The notes under the pieces: model-generated
Told to the model about the DNA's origin: nothing
What the model saw: only the letters and a program-made list of their open reading frames with translations
The model's database searches: none
Virus record (IMG/VR): IMGVR_UViG_3300032214_000611
Coordinates: 1 to 39,286 of that record
Source of the DNA: a virus
Reading direction: 5' to 3' (one strand)
Length of the DNA: 39,286 nt
Program-made: the position numbers and the translations under genes
In this document: positions 1-9,382 of the stretch, piece after piece
Numbering within the stretch: the first letter of the stretch is position 1
Layout: each line of letters begins with the position of its first letter

Positions 1-1
1 A

Positions 2-445
2 GCACAGGCCGAGGCCCAACGGGTGGCGGCAGCACAGGCAGAGGCCCAACGGGTAGCAGCGCAACAAGCTGAGGCCCAACGCATAGCAGCGCAACAGGCT
101 CAAGCACAGGCCGAGGCCCAACGGGTGGCGGCAGCACAGGCCGAGGCCCAACGGATGGCAGCGCAACAGGCTGAGGCCCAGCGGATGGCGGCAGAGCAAG
201 CTCAGGCGGCGCAGGCTGAAGCCCAGCGGATCGCGCAGGCCGAGGCCCAACGCATAGCGGCGCAACAGGCTGAGGCCCAGCGGATAGCGGCAGCACAGGC
301 AGAGGCCCAACGGGTAGCGGCAGAGCAAGCTCAGGCGGCGCAGGCTGAAGCCCAGCGGATGGCCGCGCAACAGGCTGAGGCCCAACGGGTGGCAGCAGCA
401 CAGGCCGAGGCTCAGCGGATAGCAGCGGAACAGGCTCAGGCGGCC
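2..445 (+). repeat. Tandem coding repeat, AQAEAQR(V/I/M)AA type
   Basis: Imperfect units of 24-45 bases built on gcacaggccgaggcccaacg encode AQAEAQR followed by V, I or M, then AA or AAQQ/AAEQ. At least twelve units are visible and the array runs off the left edge. The pattern favours a long alpha-helical coiled coil. Units differ mainly at third positions, as expected of a tandem array that expands and contracts. Confidence 0.9.
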
Positions 446-3400
446 TACACGCCTCCAGTCGAGTATACATCCCCGCTTGATTACGGCACGTCCGACTACT
501 CAGAGCCGGTGTACACGCCCCCGGCCGACTACTCGGAGCCTACGCCCATCTATCCAGAGCCGGCGTACACACCGCCTGTCGAATATTACCCCGAGCCGAC
601 TTACTCGGAGCCTGTCTACTCACCCCCTGCGTACGCAGAGCCGGCGTACACACCTCCGGTCGAGTATGCGCCACCTGTATACTCAGAGCCTGCGTATGTG
701 CCGCCGGTCGAGTACTTCCCTGAGCCGGCGTACGCGCCTCCGGTCGAGTACGCGCAGCCTACGCCCATCTATCCAGAGCCCGTTTACTCGGAGCCTGCGC
801 CCATCTATTCAGAGCCCGTTTACTCGGAGCCTGCGTACACCCCGACATACACACCTCCTGTCGAGTACTCAGAGCCTGCGTACACGCCGCCTGTTGAGTA
901 CTATTCCCCACTCGACTACGGTGCGCCCGATTACTCGGCTCCGGTCGATTACTCGGCCCCGGCCAGCTATCCCGAGCAGACAGGTGCGCCTGTCAGCGCC
1001 GAGCCGGTGTACACCCCGCCGACTGACTATTCGTCACTGGTGAATTACACGCCGCCTGTCGAGTATCCGACACCCGTCACCTATGCCGAACAGACAGGTG
1101 CGCCGGTGGCGGTTGAGCCTGATTACTCGGCACCCGCCACCTATGCGGAGCAGACAGGTGCTCCGGTGGCGGCTGAGCCGTACTACTCGCCCCCTGCCGC
1201 TGTTGAGCAGACAGGCCCGCTGAGCTATGCCGAGCAGACAGGCATGCCCACCGACGTCGGACCGGACTACTCCTCGCTCGTCAACTACCCCGAACAAGTT
1301 GGAGCGCCCGCCGCTGTGGAACCCGTCACCTATGCAGAGCAGACAGGCACGCCGGTTGCCGCAGAGCCGGTTGCCGCAGAGCCTTACGCTTCGCCCCTCG
1401 AACAGGCCGCGCAAACGCCACCGCCGTTGACATACGAGGAGCGGGAAGCGCGCAGGATCGCGGCGAACACCCCGCCAGAAGGCACCTTCATCACCGCCCC
1501 GTTGAGCAACACAGGGGAAGCCACTGGTTTTGGCGACCGAGGGCAGACCAACGCGTTCCAGTATTGGGGCGGCCCCATCCGCGTCACAGACCGCAATGGC
1601 AAAGTCCTGTTCAGCGGTGAGGGACCGGAGGCTGCCGTAGAGGCTGTGAAGTTCGCACAGAACCTGAGCGACACCAAGGGCGCGAACGCCGCGTGGGATA
1701 TCCAACAGGGCGAGCGGACGATCAATCCAGACGGCTCCGTAGGGGAGATGCGCTGGATCTCAGGCCCGTCCGACGCCAAAGACGGCAGGGGCATCATCGG
1801 CGACATCGGGGGCTTCTTGATACCGGCTCTTACGGCACTCGCCACCGGGGGCCTCAGCGTACCTGCGCAAATCGCGGCAGCCGCAGCGGCGGGCGCGGCG
1901 GGTAACGCCTTCGCAGATAAAGACCCGCTCAAGGGCGCGGTCATGGGTGCCCTGACGACCGTAGGCGGCAAGGTTCTCGGTCCTGTTATCGACGATGCTG
2001 CGGACCTCGGCGCGAAGGCGGCTGGCGCGATCGGCACCGGCCTCGGCGCGACTGCGGGCGGCCTTGCCACTGGTCAACCCCTTCAGAACGCTCTGCTAGG
2101 TGGTTTGGCTTCGGGCGCTTCCGCCTACTTGCTGCCCGGTGTCGCCGAGGAGATAGGCCTCACAAAACCTTGGACCCCGTCCTCCCCGACGGGTGGCGAT
2201 ACGTCGGGTGCTTTCGACGGCAACGCTATAAATGTCACAGGCGGCACCTCGACAAGCGGCACCCCGGTATCGATCAACGGTGGTAAAGGCTCCGCACCCT
2301 CGGGTGATACAAGGCAAGACGTCATTGACGACGGTATTGTCGTATCTGGCGCGCCTCCCGTGTCGGCATATACACCCGTTCCGGGTCTTGAAGCCGCCGA
2401 CACGCTAGGTTTAACCGGTGCGCAACTGCCTCCTGTGCCTGAAACGCCGCCGGAAACGCCGCCCGAGGAACTTATCAATGTGACAGGCGCAAAAGTACCG
2501 CCGCTGTCTCTTCCCGCCTCCATCTTTACCGGCCAGCCGCAGGCGGTCGAGCCGGTCAGCACCGATCCTAAAGATGGCGGCTTGATCGACGTCATCGCAC
2601 CGAGGCAGCCGTCACTGCCGATACCCGCCCCGACGCAGGGCGGCCTACCGCCGATCACTAACCCGCTCGACACCGGACTGATCGACGTCATCGCACCCAG
2701 ACAGCCATCGCTTCCGATACCCGTCACGACGCAAGGGCCGACAGCCGCCGACACGCTGGGCCTTGCTGGTGCGCAAATGCCGCCTCAGCCTGAAACTTTG
2801 CCTGAAGAGCGGGATATCGTTGTGTCTGGATCACCTACGGTGTCGACGCCCGTCGCACTACCCGGTGTTGAAAATCTAATCAATTCACCTGAATTTCAAG
2901 AAACCGTTACCGATGAGAAAGCGCCCGAACCCGAGAGGAACAGGCTCAAAGACATCATCGACTACCTGCGCCTCGCAGGCCTCGCCACCAGCACGCTGGG
3001 CGCGCTGTTCGAGGGTGGCGGCGGTGGCGGCGGCAGCAAGTTCCGCGTGCCGGTACGCTCGAGCCCGTTCAGCTCAGTCTTCTCGGCGAAGCTCCCGCCA
3101 CCCAATTTGCCGGGTGGTGTCGGTGGTGGCGGCACAGGCGCACGTCCCCCGAGCGACCTCGCTGTGCAGGGCCTGCGCGACCCGATGGACTATTACCGCT
3201 ATGGCTACGGCCCCGAGCAGAGCTTCTTCAACTACGTGCCGCAAGGCGCACCGAACCGGAGCCGAGCCTACACCGGATACGCCCGAGGCGGCTTCGCCGT
3301 CGAGGGGCCGGGCGACGGCCGCGACGATAAAATTCCGGCGCTGCTTTCCGACGGCGAATATGTTATGGACGCCGAAACGGTCGCGCTCTTGGGCAACGGA

Positions 3401-3538
3401 TCGAACAAGGCGGGGGCGAAGATGCTCGACAAGTTCCGCGTGAACGTAAGGAAACAAAAGGGCCGGAAGCTGGCGCGAGGCGAATTTAGCGCCAAGGCGA
3501 AGCGGCCCGAACACTATATGGCCGGAGGGCGAACATAA
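2..3538 (+). CDS. Large repetitive virion protein, 5'-truncated
   Basis: The frame is open from the window edge, so the true start lies upstream; the first in-frame start-like codon (GTG at 23) sits inside a repeat and is not credible. Order of parts: Ala/Gln/Glu/Arg repeats with AQAEAQR cores (predicted coiled coil), a long Pro/Tyr/Glu-rich stretch (YTPPVEY, YSEPVY, EQTGAPV), a small globular part beginning near LTYEEREARR, a Gly/Ala-rich hydrophobic stretch (about 1810-2150) that could insert in a membrane, then Pro/Ser linkers. One linker segment, LIDVIAPRQPSLPIP, is duplicated 96 bases apart (from 2582 and 2678). The C-terminus carries YARGGFAV and DKIPALLSDGEYVMDAETV, a pattern I associate with virion proteins of marine podoviruses. 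The stop overlaps the next ATG (TAATG). Probably a tail-associated or internal ejection protein; the exact role is inference. Confidence 0.75.
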   Translation, partial: AQAEAQRVAAAQAEAQRVAAQQAEAQRIAAQQAQAQAEAQRVAAAQAEAQRMAAQQAEAQRMAAEQAQAAQAEAQRIAQAEAQRIAAQQAEAQRIAAAQAEAQRVAAEQAQAAQAEAQRMAAQQAEAQRVAAAQAEAQRIAAEQAQAAYTPPVEYTSPLDYGTSDYSEPVYTPPADYSEPTPIYPEPAYTPPVEYYPEPTYSEPVYSPPAYAEPAYTPPVEYAPPVYSEPAYVPPVEYFPEPAYAPPVEYAQPTPIYPEPVYSEPAPIYSEPVYSEPAYTPTYTPPVEYSEPAYTPPVEYYSPLDYGAPDYSAPVDYSAPASYPEQTGAPVSAEPVYTPPTDYSSLVNYTPPVEYPTPVTYAEQTGAPVAVEPDYSAPATYAEQTGAPVAAEPYYSPPAAVEQTGPLSYAEQTGMPTDVGPDYSSLVNYPEQVGAPAAVEPVTYAEQTGTPVAAEPVAAEPYASPLEQAAQTPPPLTYEEREARRIAANTPPEGTFITAPLSNTGEATGFGDRGQTNAFQYWGGPIRVTDRNGKVLFSGEGPEAAVEAVKFAQNLSDTKGANAAWDIQQGERTINPDGSVGEMRWISGPSDAKDGRGIIGDIGGFLIPALTALATGGLSVPAQIAAAAAAGAAGNAFADKDPLKGAVMGALTTVGGKVLGPVIDDAADLGAKAAGAIGTGLGATAGGLATGQPLQNALLGGLASGASAYLLPGVAEEIGLTKPWTPSSPTGGDTSGAFDGNAINVTGGTSTSGTPVSINGGKGSAPSGDTRQDVIDDGIVVSGAPPVSAYTPVPGLEAADTLGLTGAQLPPVPETPPETPPEELINVTGAKVPPLSLPASIFTGQPQAVEPVSTDPKDGGLIDVIAPRQPSLPIPAPTQGGLPPITNPLDTGLIDVIAPRQPSLPIPVTTQGPTAADTLGLAGAQMPPQPETLPEERDIVVSGSPTVSTPVALPGVENLINSPEFQETVTDEKAPEPERNRLKDIIDYLRLAGLATSTLGALFEGGGGGGGSKFRVPVRSSPFSSVFSAKLPPPNLPGGVGGGGTGARPPSDLAVQGLRDPMDYYRYGYGPEQSFFNYVPQGAPNRSRAYTGYARGGFAVEGPGDGRDDKIPALLSDGEYVMDAETVALLGNGSNKAGAKMLDKFRVNVRKQKGRKLARGEFSAKAKRPEHYMAGGRT
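446..1400 (+). repeat. Pro/Tyr/Glu-rich coding repeats
   Basis: Degenerate short repeats encode YTPPVEY, YSEPVY, YPEPAY and, from about 960 onward, blocks of the form YAEQTGAPVAAEP. The composition predicts an extended, non-globular stalk or linker between the coiled coil and the C-terminal parts of the protein. The two repeat families are distinct from the upstream coiled-coil array. Confidence 0.85.
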
Positions 3539-5148
3539 TGGCGCTGAGTGATTTCTTGAACAACGGGGAGCTGCCGGCTGGCTCGACCTACACGTCGAAA
3601 GTCAGCGAGACGGTGCTGCCCGATTGGTACACCAACTACGCGATGCAGCTGCTTTCCAATCAGCAGGCGCTGAGCGCGAACCCGCTGCAGCTGTATCAAG
3701 GCCCACGCGTCGCCGAGTTCTCGCCCACGCAGCAGCAGGCCTTCGGAATGACCGGTCAGGCCGCCACGGCCTACCAGCCCGCCCTGACGCAGGCCACACA
3801 GGCCACGCAGGGTGCCATGGCCGCGCCGGGCGCTCTGGCGACTGCCCAGCCCTTCATCGGGCAGGCCACGGCCCTGAACCCGGTCGCCGAGGCGGCGACT
3901 GACTTCGGCACGGCTCGCGGCCTCACAGGGCAGGCCGCGCAGGCGACGCAGGGGGCCATGGCCGCGCCCGGCGCTCTGGCGGCCGCGCAGCCCTACATCC
4001 AACAGGCGATGGGCCTCAGCCCGAGCGGCACGGCGGAGGCCGACTTCGGCACGGCTCGCAGCCTCGCAGGGCAGGCCGCGTCTGCGAACATCTCCGGCGC
4101 AGCTGAACCCTATTTGGCGCAGGCAGGCCAGACCAGTGTCGCCAACATCGGCCAGTATATGAACCCCTACACCGACGCGGTCGTCAACCGCATCGGCGAA
4201 CTGGGCGCGCGCAACCTGTCCGAGAATATCATGCCCGGCATCGAGGGCCGCTACATCGCCGCAGGTCAGCTTGGCTTCGGCGGCCGTCAGCTGGGGGCGG
4301 GCACGCCGTCGGGAATGATGACCGACACCGCCCGCGCAGTCCGCGACGTCAGCAGCGACATCCTCGGCAAGCAGAGCGAGGCCCTGCGGGCTGGCTACGG
4401 CGAGGCCGCCGCCCTTGCTGGCACCGACCTGTCGCGCATGGGCCAGTTGGCCAGCACGGCGGGCAACATCGCCGAGGCGCAGCAGCGTGGGACACTGAGC
4501 GCCGCGCAGCAGCTGCAGGGCCTCGGCACTGCGGGCGCGAACCTCACGCAAGAGCAGCAGCGCATGCTGGCCCAGATCGGCCAGACTGCAGGCGGCTTCG
4601 CCGGTCAGGACATCGCGCGCAACCTCACAGGGGCGCAGCAGCTCGGCAGTCTCGCCGAGACGGCGCGCGGCCTCGGCACGGCAGGCGCAGGCCTCACACA
4701 AGAGCAGCAGCGCCTCCTCGCCAGCATTGGCCAGACCGCCGGCGGCTTTGCCGGTCAGGACATCACGCGCAACCTCGCTGGGGCGCAGCAGCTGGCAGAA
4801 ATGGGCGGGACGGCGCAGCAACTCGGCCTCACTGGCGCAGGCGCTCTGCAGCAAGTCGGCGGCATGCAGCAGGGTCAGGCGCAGAAGAACCTCGACCTCG
4901 CATATGGCGACTTCCTCCGCCAACAGGGCTACCCGCAAGAGCAGATCAACGCGATGCTCCAGACCTTCGGCGGCGTCAAGGCAGGCGTACCCGGCGCGGC
5001 GAGGGAAGAGGGCATCGTGCCTATGAATTACCAGTCGAAGCTGCAGCCCAGCACCGCCGAGACGATCGGCGGCGCGCTGACGGGCATCGCTGGCATCCTC
5101 GGCCAAGCTCAGGCCGGCAGCGCTCTAGGCAAGCTACTCGGAGTTTAA
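3538..5148 (+). CDS. Repetitive virion structural protein
   Basis: 536 residues beginning ALSDFLNNGELPAG, followed by an Ala/Gln/Gly-rich helical body. It contains two internal duplications: a 47-residue unit around AMAAPGALA (copies near 3811 and 3952) and a 51-residue unit around GLGTAGANLTQEQQR and QIGQTAGGFAGQDI (copies near 4519 and 4672). The C-terminus (ETIGGALTGIAGILG) is mildly hydrophobic. The start ATG overlaps the preceding stop (TAATG), so the two are probably translationally coupled. Proteins with this opening occur, as far as I recall, in uncultured marine podovirus genomes without an assigned function. Its place among late virion genes suggests a tail or internal virion protein. 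Confidence 0.75.
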   Translation: MALSDFLNNGELPAGSTYTSKVSETVLPDWYTNYAMQLLSNQQALSANPLQLYQGPRVAEFSPTQQQAFGMTGQAATAYQPALTQATQATQGAMAAPGALATAQPFIGQATALNPVAEAATDFGTARGLTGQAAQATQGAMAAPGALAAAQPYIQQAMGLSPSGTAEADFGTARSLAGQAASANISGAAEPYLAQAGQTSVANIGQYMNPYTDAVVNRIGELGARNLSENIMPGIEGRYIAAGQLGFGGRQLGAGTPSGMMTDTARAVRDVSSDILGKQSEALRAGYGEAAALAGTDLSRMGQLASTAGNIAEAQQRGTLSAAQQLQGLGTAGANLTQEQQRMLAQIGQTAGGFAGQDIARNLTGAQQLGSLAETARGLGTAGAGLTQEQQRLLASIGQTAGGFAGQDITRNLAGAQQLAEMGGTAQQLGLTGAGALQQVGGMQQGQAQKNLDLAYGDFLRQQGYPQEQINAMLQTFGGVKAGVPGAAREEGIVPMNYQSKLQPSTAETIGGALTGIAGILGQAQAGSALGKLLGV

Positions 5149-5152
5149 GGCT

Positions 5153-5818
5153 ATGGACGAAGAAGAGACGATGGGCGAGGACGTCGGTGCCCTGAGCGCC
5201 ATGGATGGCATCGACTTTGCGCAACTAAAGTCGGATCCGATGGGTCTTATCCAGAGCGTATACGACCGCCAACTTGCGGCAGAGGCGGCGCGAGAAAAGA
5301 CGCAACGAGAGTTATTCGAGCGCGGCGAGGAGAATATACGGGCGCGCAACGCCGGCATGACCCAGTCCGAACAGCTGCTCGCCATCTCGCAGGCCCTCCT
5401 CGCACCGCGTTACCATCGTGGTATCGCCGGCACGATCGGCAAGCTGTCGGGGGCGTTCGGCGATATCGCAGAAGCCGACCGCAAGGCGCGCTTGGCCCGT
5501 GAAGCCGAGCTGGAGCGCTTCCGCAATAGCTATCTGTCGGGCGTGGCTGATCGTGGCGTCGCCAGTGCGAAGACGGCCGCCGACCTCGTACAAACGGCCG
5601 CCACTTTGAGTAAGCCTGCGGGATCTGTGTGGGACAGCAACCTCAGACGCTTCATACCTAAAGGCACTCCAGTCCCAATCGAAAAGTTTGATTTGGACGG
5701 CCGCGAACTCATAAAATATTCGGACGGGACCAGCAGATTGTATGGTCTAGACGGAAACACCGAGGCATATGAGATCCTCGACGCGACGGGTAAAGTCATC
5801 GGTAAAGGGGCTGACTAA
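5153..5818 (+). CDS. Hypothetical virion-cluster protein
   Basis: 221 residues. The N-terminal half is acidic and then helical (residues about 20-140, many Glu/Arg/Ala heptads such as AREKTQRELFERGEENI), consistent with a coiled coil. The C-terminal third looks like a small beta-rich domain (KFDLDGRELIKYSDGTSRLYGLDG). It begins four bases after the previous stop and ends in TAATG with the next gene, so it belongs to the same late operon. I do not recognise a family; a structural or assembly role is inferred only from position. Confidence 0.7.
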   Translation: MDEEETMGEDVGALSAMDGIDFAQLKSDPMGLIQSVYDRQLAAEAAREKTQRELFERGEENIRARNAGMTQSEQLLAISQALLAPRYHRGIAGTIGKLSGAFGDIAEADRKARLAREAELERFRNSYLSGVADRGVASAKTAADLVQTAATLSKPAGSVWDSNLRRFIPKGTPVPIEKFDLDGRELIKYSDGTSRLYGLDGNTEAYEILDATGKVIGKGAD

Positions 5819-8800
5819 TGGAAAAATCTTACGATCTCAGCCGAGCCAAACCGGTGGGGGTCCCCACGCCTGCGCAACGCCGTGCTGGCGCAGAGGCTAC
5901 AACGGCAGAGGCCCAAAGCAATGTCGCCCCTGAAGCCGCCGCTGCGAACGTCGCACAGAGCCAAGGCTCGGCTGCGTCCTCGGCCGCGACTGCGGCCCGT
6001 ACGGAGGCGCTGACACCTCTCGAAGTCGAAGAGATGCAAGAGAAACTGCGCAAGATGCGCATTGAAAATCTTGTTGCGGAGAGGGCTGCGGCGCAGGAGC
6101 CTGCACCCTCTGCCGAGCGGGTGGCACAGCAGACCAAACTGGCTAACATGAACGCCGCTGTGGATGCCATCAACCTGTTGACGAAGCAGTTTAACGACCA
6201 CCTATCTGGTCAGGGCCTCGTAAAATCTACCCTCGAATATTTCCCCTCGAAGGTGAAGGGAGCTATAAATTCTACGTCTGCAGGCCTAGCAGATGTCGGC
6301 TTGGCTGTCTTCAAGGTGCCCGGCGCTGGTTCGCAGTCCGACGCCGATGCGGTGCGGTTCGTGGAGGCCAACCAGCCTTCCACCTTCGATACCGACCTCA
6401 CCTTCCTAGGTAAGACATACAACTTGCGTCGGCGACTTGATGCGCATGCGCGGGCTATGGGTCTGCCGGCTATTCGTTGGACCGAACCTGTCGAGATTGC
6501 TGCACGCCAGTATCTCTCGCTTCCTGAAGAAGAGCGCAGCAAGCTGGGCGTGCGCGAAGTCGGCACGTTCAAAGACGTGCCCGCTGATTTGCTACCGCCG
6601 CAAGGTGAAGCGCCGGCAACAGCCGACGCCTCCGCACCGCTAGAGATGAACGAGGCGTTCTCCGCGCCTGTGCCAATGGAGGCCGCCGCCTTCGGCGCTA
6701 AGGAAACAAGCATTCGCATTCCGCCCGAGATGCAGGCGGAAATGGATGCTTGGTTCGAGGAACACCCTCGCGGCACTGTAGGTTTGAAAGAGTACGCCAA
6801 TTTCCGTCGCGCTCTGGACGACAAGTACGGTTTCCGGCCCGGCCTTAAGTACGAGGACGACCCGCGCACCACTGAGTTCCTGAAGCAGTACAACGACCCT
6901 GACAGCCCGGTTAACACCGCGATACCGCCCGTGCTTGAGAAAGACACGCGCAACGTGGTCGAGCGGGCCGCCGGCACCGCCGTGTCGAGCCCGGTAGGAA
7001 CAACACTCGCAACCGGTGTGTCTGGCTTAGGATTGAACGCGCTCGACGCCGTAATGCCTAGGATGGCCGAACTCCGCGAGCTTAACCCGACTGCCGCCAC
7101 GGTCGGCGATGTTCTGGGTAGCATTGGCGGGAACGCGGTTCTGCGAAATACCGCTGAATTTGTCGCGCCTAAAGTTTTGAGCAGCGCCCCCGACGTTTTG
7201 AATTATCTACAGTCAAGCCGTAAAGGTGTGGATTTCACCCGCAACCTGCTCGGTGACGTGACGCAAGGTGTGACTTACGGTGCGGCCGTTGAAGACGACC
7301 CCTACGGCGGCGCAGCGTCCGCCACGACAAGCAATATTCTCAGCAATCTCGGAGGCAAGTTCGGCCGGTTTGTCACACAAGGTGCGGATCGCTCCCCCGT
7401 AGCCCAAGAGCTTATGGACCGCTACGGCATAACAGATTTAACTATCGGCCAGCAGTCAGGGGGCTTCCCCAAGGCGATCGAGGACGCAGCGACTTCCGTT
7501 CCCGTGGTTGGGGACATCATCAACGCCCGCCGTGCGGAAAGCATGCTCGACCTTAACAAGGCCGCTTTCCGCGAGGTCGGCGGACAACCCATAGGCTATG
7601 GCGACCCCGCAGTCGCCTCGCTCGCCGGCCTCCGTGAAAAAGCGTATACAGACGCCCTCGCGGGAAAAGAATTTGACCTCGAAAACCCAGTATTCGTGCA
7701 GGGTATGGAGGACGCCCTCGGGGCCCGCGACACGTTGACCGATGCGCTCGCCCGCGATTTCGACATCGCGGTCCAGAACAGTCTGCGGGGAACTCGCATT
7801 GGTGACACCGGTACTATGTCCGGCGAGGGGTATCAGCAGGCGCAACGCGCTCTGAGCGGATACAAAAGCGCCGCTCAGAGACCGGGTTTCGAGAAGGACT
7901 ATCGGGACGCCCTGAGCGGCGTCAGCGGCGTGCTGCGCGAGGAGGTCGAGCGGCAGTCCCCCGACCTCGTACCCCTGCTCAGAGAAGCCGATACGATGTA
8001 TCGCGGGGAGAAAATACTGCAAGACGCCGTAAGTCGGGCGAAGATGGATCCCACGGGTTTAGGGGCCGACGTCTTTACTCCGGGCAATCTCACGCAAGCG
8101 GTGGCAGCCAGCGGGCGTAGGTACCCGGGCACACCCCCGCTGAAGCCTCTGTCTCGCCTCGCACAAAACGTCATACCCTCCGACTTGCCGGATAGCGGCA
8201 CTGCGCGACGGACCGCCATTGCAGCCCTTGGGACTGCGGGTCTCGGGGGTGTCATCGGTGCTGGCGCAGGGTACTCGCCTGAGCAGGGCGTCTCTATCGC
8301 GGACATCGGGCAGGGTGCGCTCACGACGCTGTCCCCGCTCGCTCTTCTGGCACTGGGTGGAACGCGTCGGGGGCAGAAGATGCTGTCGAAGATGATGTTC
8401 GATCGCCCGGAGATGCCCGAGACGGCCGTAAAAGTCGCCGACCTCTACAAGAAGTACGCGCCCTCTCGGGTGGTGGCACCGGGCCTAACTCCGGTTCTCA
8501 TGCCTGAAGAGCAGGAAGAGCCTGTGGTCAGGTCTGCGGGTGAAAAGGCTGCGCCTGCTGCGAAGGCCGCGCCTGCTGCGCAAGAAGGTGCGGGCCCCGA
8601 GATCATCCAAGTCGGCAGGTTTAAAGCCTACTATGATCCGACTATCGATAAGCTGGTCGACGTCGAAACAGGTCAACCGTTCGACATCGGCGACGGCGAC
8701 GTGGGTGAAGCAACCGAGACTGGTACGGTCATGTACAACGGACGCGAGGCCTATGTAGACCCGAAAACCGGCGAGTATAAGGACGCGAAAACCGGTAAGG

Positions 8801-9381
8801 TGCTGGCCAAAGCCCGTGGCGGCTCTGTGCAGCGTCTCAACAAGGGTGGCCAGCCGAAGCGGAAGCAGGGTTATGACTACGCCAACGCGGCCCGCACCCT
8901 TTTAGGCAGCGCGGCGTTTGACTGGGGCGACGAGATCGAAGCCCGAGTACGCGCTCCCTACGGCGGCAAGATGTACGAAAATGAGCTTGCGCGGATCCGC
9001 AAAGCCAAGGAGGATTACGCCGCTCGCAACCCGAATACAGCTATGGCCCTCGAAGGCGCAGGCATGATTGGCTCGGCTTTCGTTCCGGGCCTCGGCTCTG
9101 TCCGCGCTATAAATAGCGCCGGAAAGGCCGCCAAGTTAGGCGCTGGTCTCGCCGACACTTTGATCCAAGGCGGCGTGGCTGCCGCAGGTCAGGCCCCGAC
9201 CATGTCCAACGTGCCCGCAGCCGTTCGCGAAGATGCTCTCCGCAATGCGATAGATTACGGCATCATGGCGGGCGCAGGCGCTACCGGTAAGAGGCTCGCA
9301 AAAACGAAGCCCGGACAAGCCGCTATAGGTTTGGCAGCGCGACCGGTTCGGTACGCGGTACAAAGAGTACGAGGACGATAA
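5818..9381 (+). CDS. Large internal virion-like protein
   Basis: 1187 residues with an Ala-rich coiled-coil N-terminus, a middle section of mixed helical domains, a Gly/Ala hydrophobic segment near residues 795-825 (IAALGTAGLGGVIGAGAGYS), a short beta module around NGREAYVDPKTGEYKD, and the tail motif KARGGSVQRLNKGG. The last ~150 residues hold AAFDWGDEIEARVRAPYGG and PNTAMALEGAGMIGSAF, a pattern I associate with very large phage proteins that travel inside the virion. Size, membrane-prone glycine stretches and location support an ejected internal protein. No catalytic motif is obvious. It overlaps the previous gene (TAATG) and is followed after one base by the next ATG. Confidence 0.7.
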   Translation: MEKSYDLSRAKPVGVPTPAQRRAGAEATTAEAQSNVAPEAAAANVAQSQGSAASSAATAARTEALTPLEVEEMQEKLRKMRIENLVAERAAAQEPAPSAERVAQQTKLANMNAAVDAINLLTKQFNDHLSGQGLVKSTLEYFPSKVKGAINSTSAGLADVGLAVFKVPGAGSQSDADAVRFVEANQPSTFDTDLTFLGKTYNLRRRLDAHARAMGLPAIRWTEPVEIAARQYLSLPEEERSKLGVREVGTFKDVPADLLPPQGEAPATADASAPLEMNEAFSAPVPMEAAAFGAKETSIRIPPEMQAEMDAWFEEHPRGTVGLKEYANFRRALDDKYGFRPGLKYEDDPRTTEFLKQYNDPDSPVNTAIPPVLEKDTRNVVERAAGTAVSSPVGTTLATGVSGLGLNALDAVMPRMAELRELNPTAATVGDVLGSIGGNAVLRNTAEFVAPKVLSSAPDVLNYLQSSRKGVDFTRNLLGDVTQGVTYGAAVEDDPYGGAASATTSNILSNLGGKFGRFVTQGADRSPVAQELMDRYGITDLTIGQQSGGFPKAIEDAATSVPVVGDIINARRAESMLDLNKAAFREVGGQPIGYGDPAVASLAGLREKAYTDALAGKEFDLENPVFVQGMEDALGARDTLTDALARDFDIAVQNSLRGTRIGDTGTMSGEGYQQAQRALSGYKSAAQRPGFEKDYRDALSGVSGVLREEVERQSPDLVPLLREADTMYRGEKILQDAVSRAKMDPTGLGADVFTPGNLTQAVAASGRRYPGTPPLKPLSRLAQNVIPSDLPDSGTARRTAIAALGTAGLGGVIGAGAGYSPEQGVSIADIGQGALTTLSPLALLALGGTRRGQKMLSKMMFDRPEMPETAVKVADLYKKYAPSRVVAPGLTPVLMPEEQEEPVVRSAGEKAAPAAKAAPAAQEGAGPEIIQVGRFKAYYDPTIDKLVDVETGQPFDIGDGDVGEATETGTVMYNGREAYVDPKTGEYKDAKTGKVLAKARGGSVQRLNKGGQPKRKQGYDYANAARTLLGSAAFDWGDEIEARVRAPYGGKMYENELARIRKAKEDYAARNPNTAMALEGAGMIGSAFVPGLGSVRAINSAGKAAKLGAGLADTLIQGGVAAAGQAPTMSNVPAAVREDALRNAIDYGIMAGAGATGKRLAKTKPGQAAIGLAARPVRYAVQRVRGR

Positions 9382-9382
9382 T

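Noticed and set aside
2-445. CRISPR-like array
   Set aside because: Repeats are coding, variable in unit length, without unique spacers, and in frame with a large protein.
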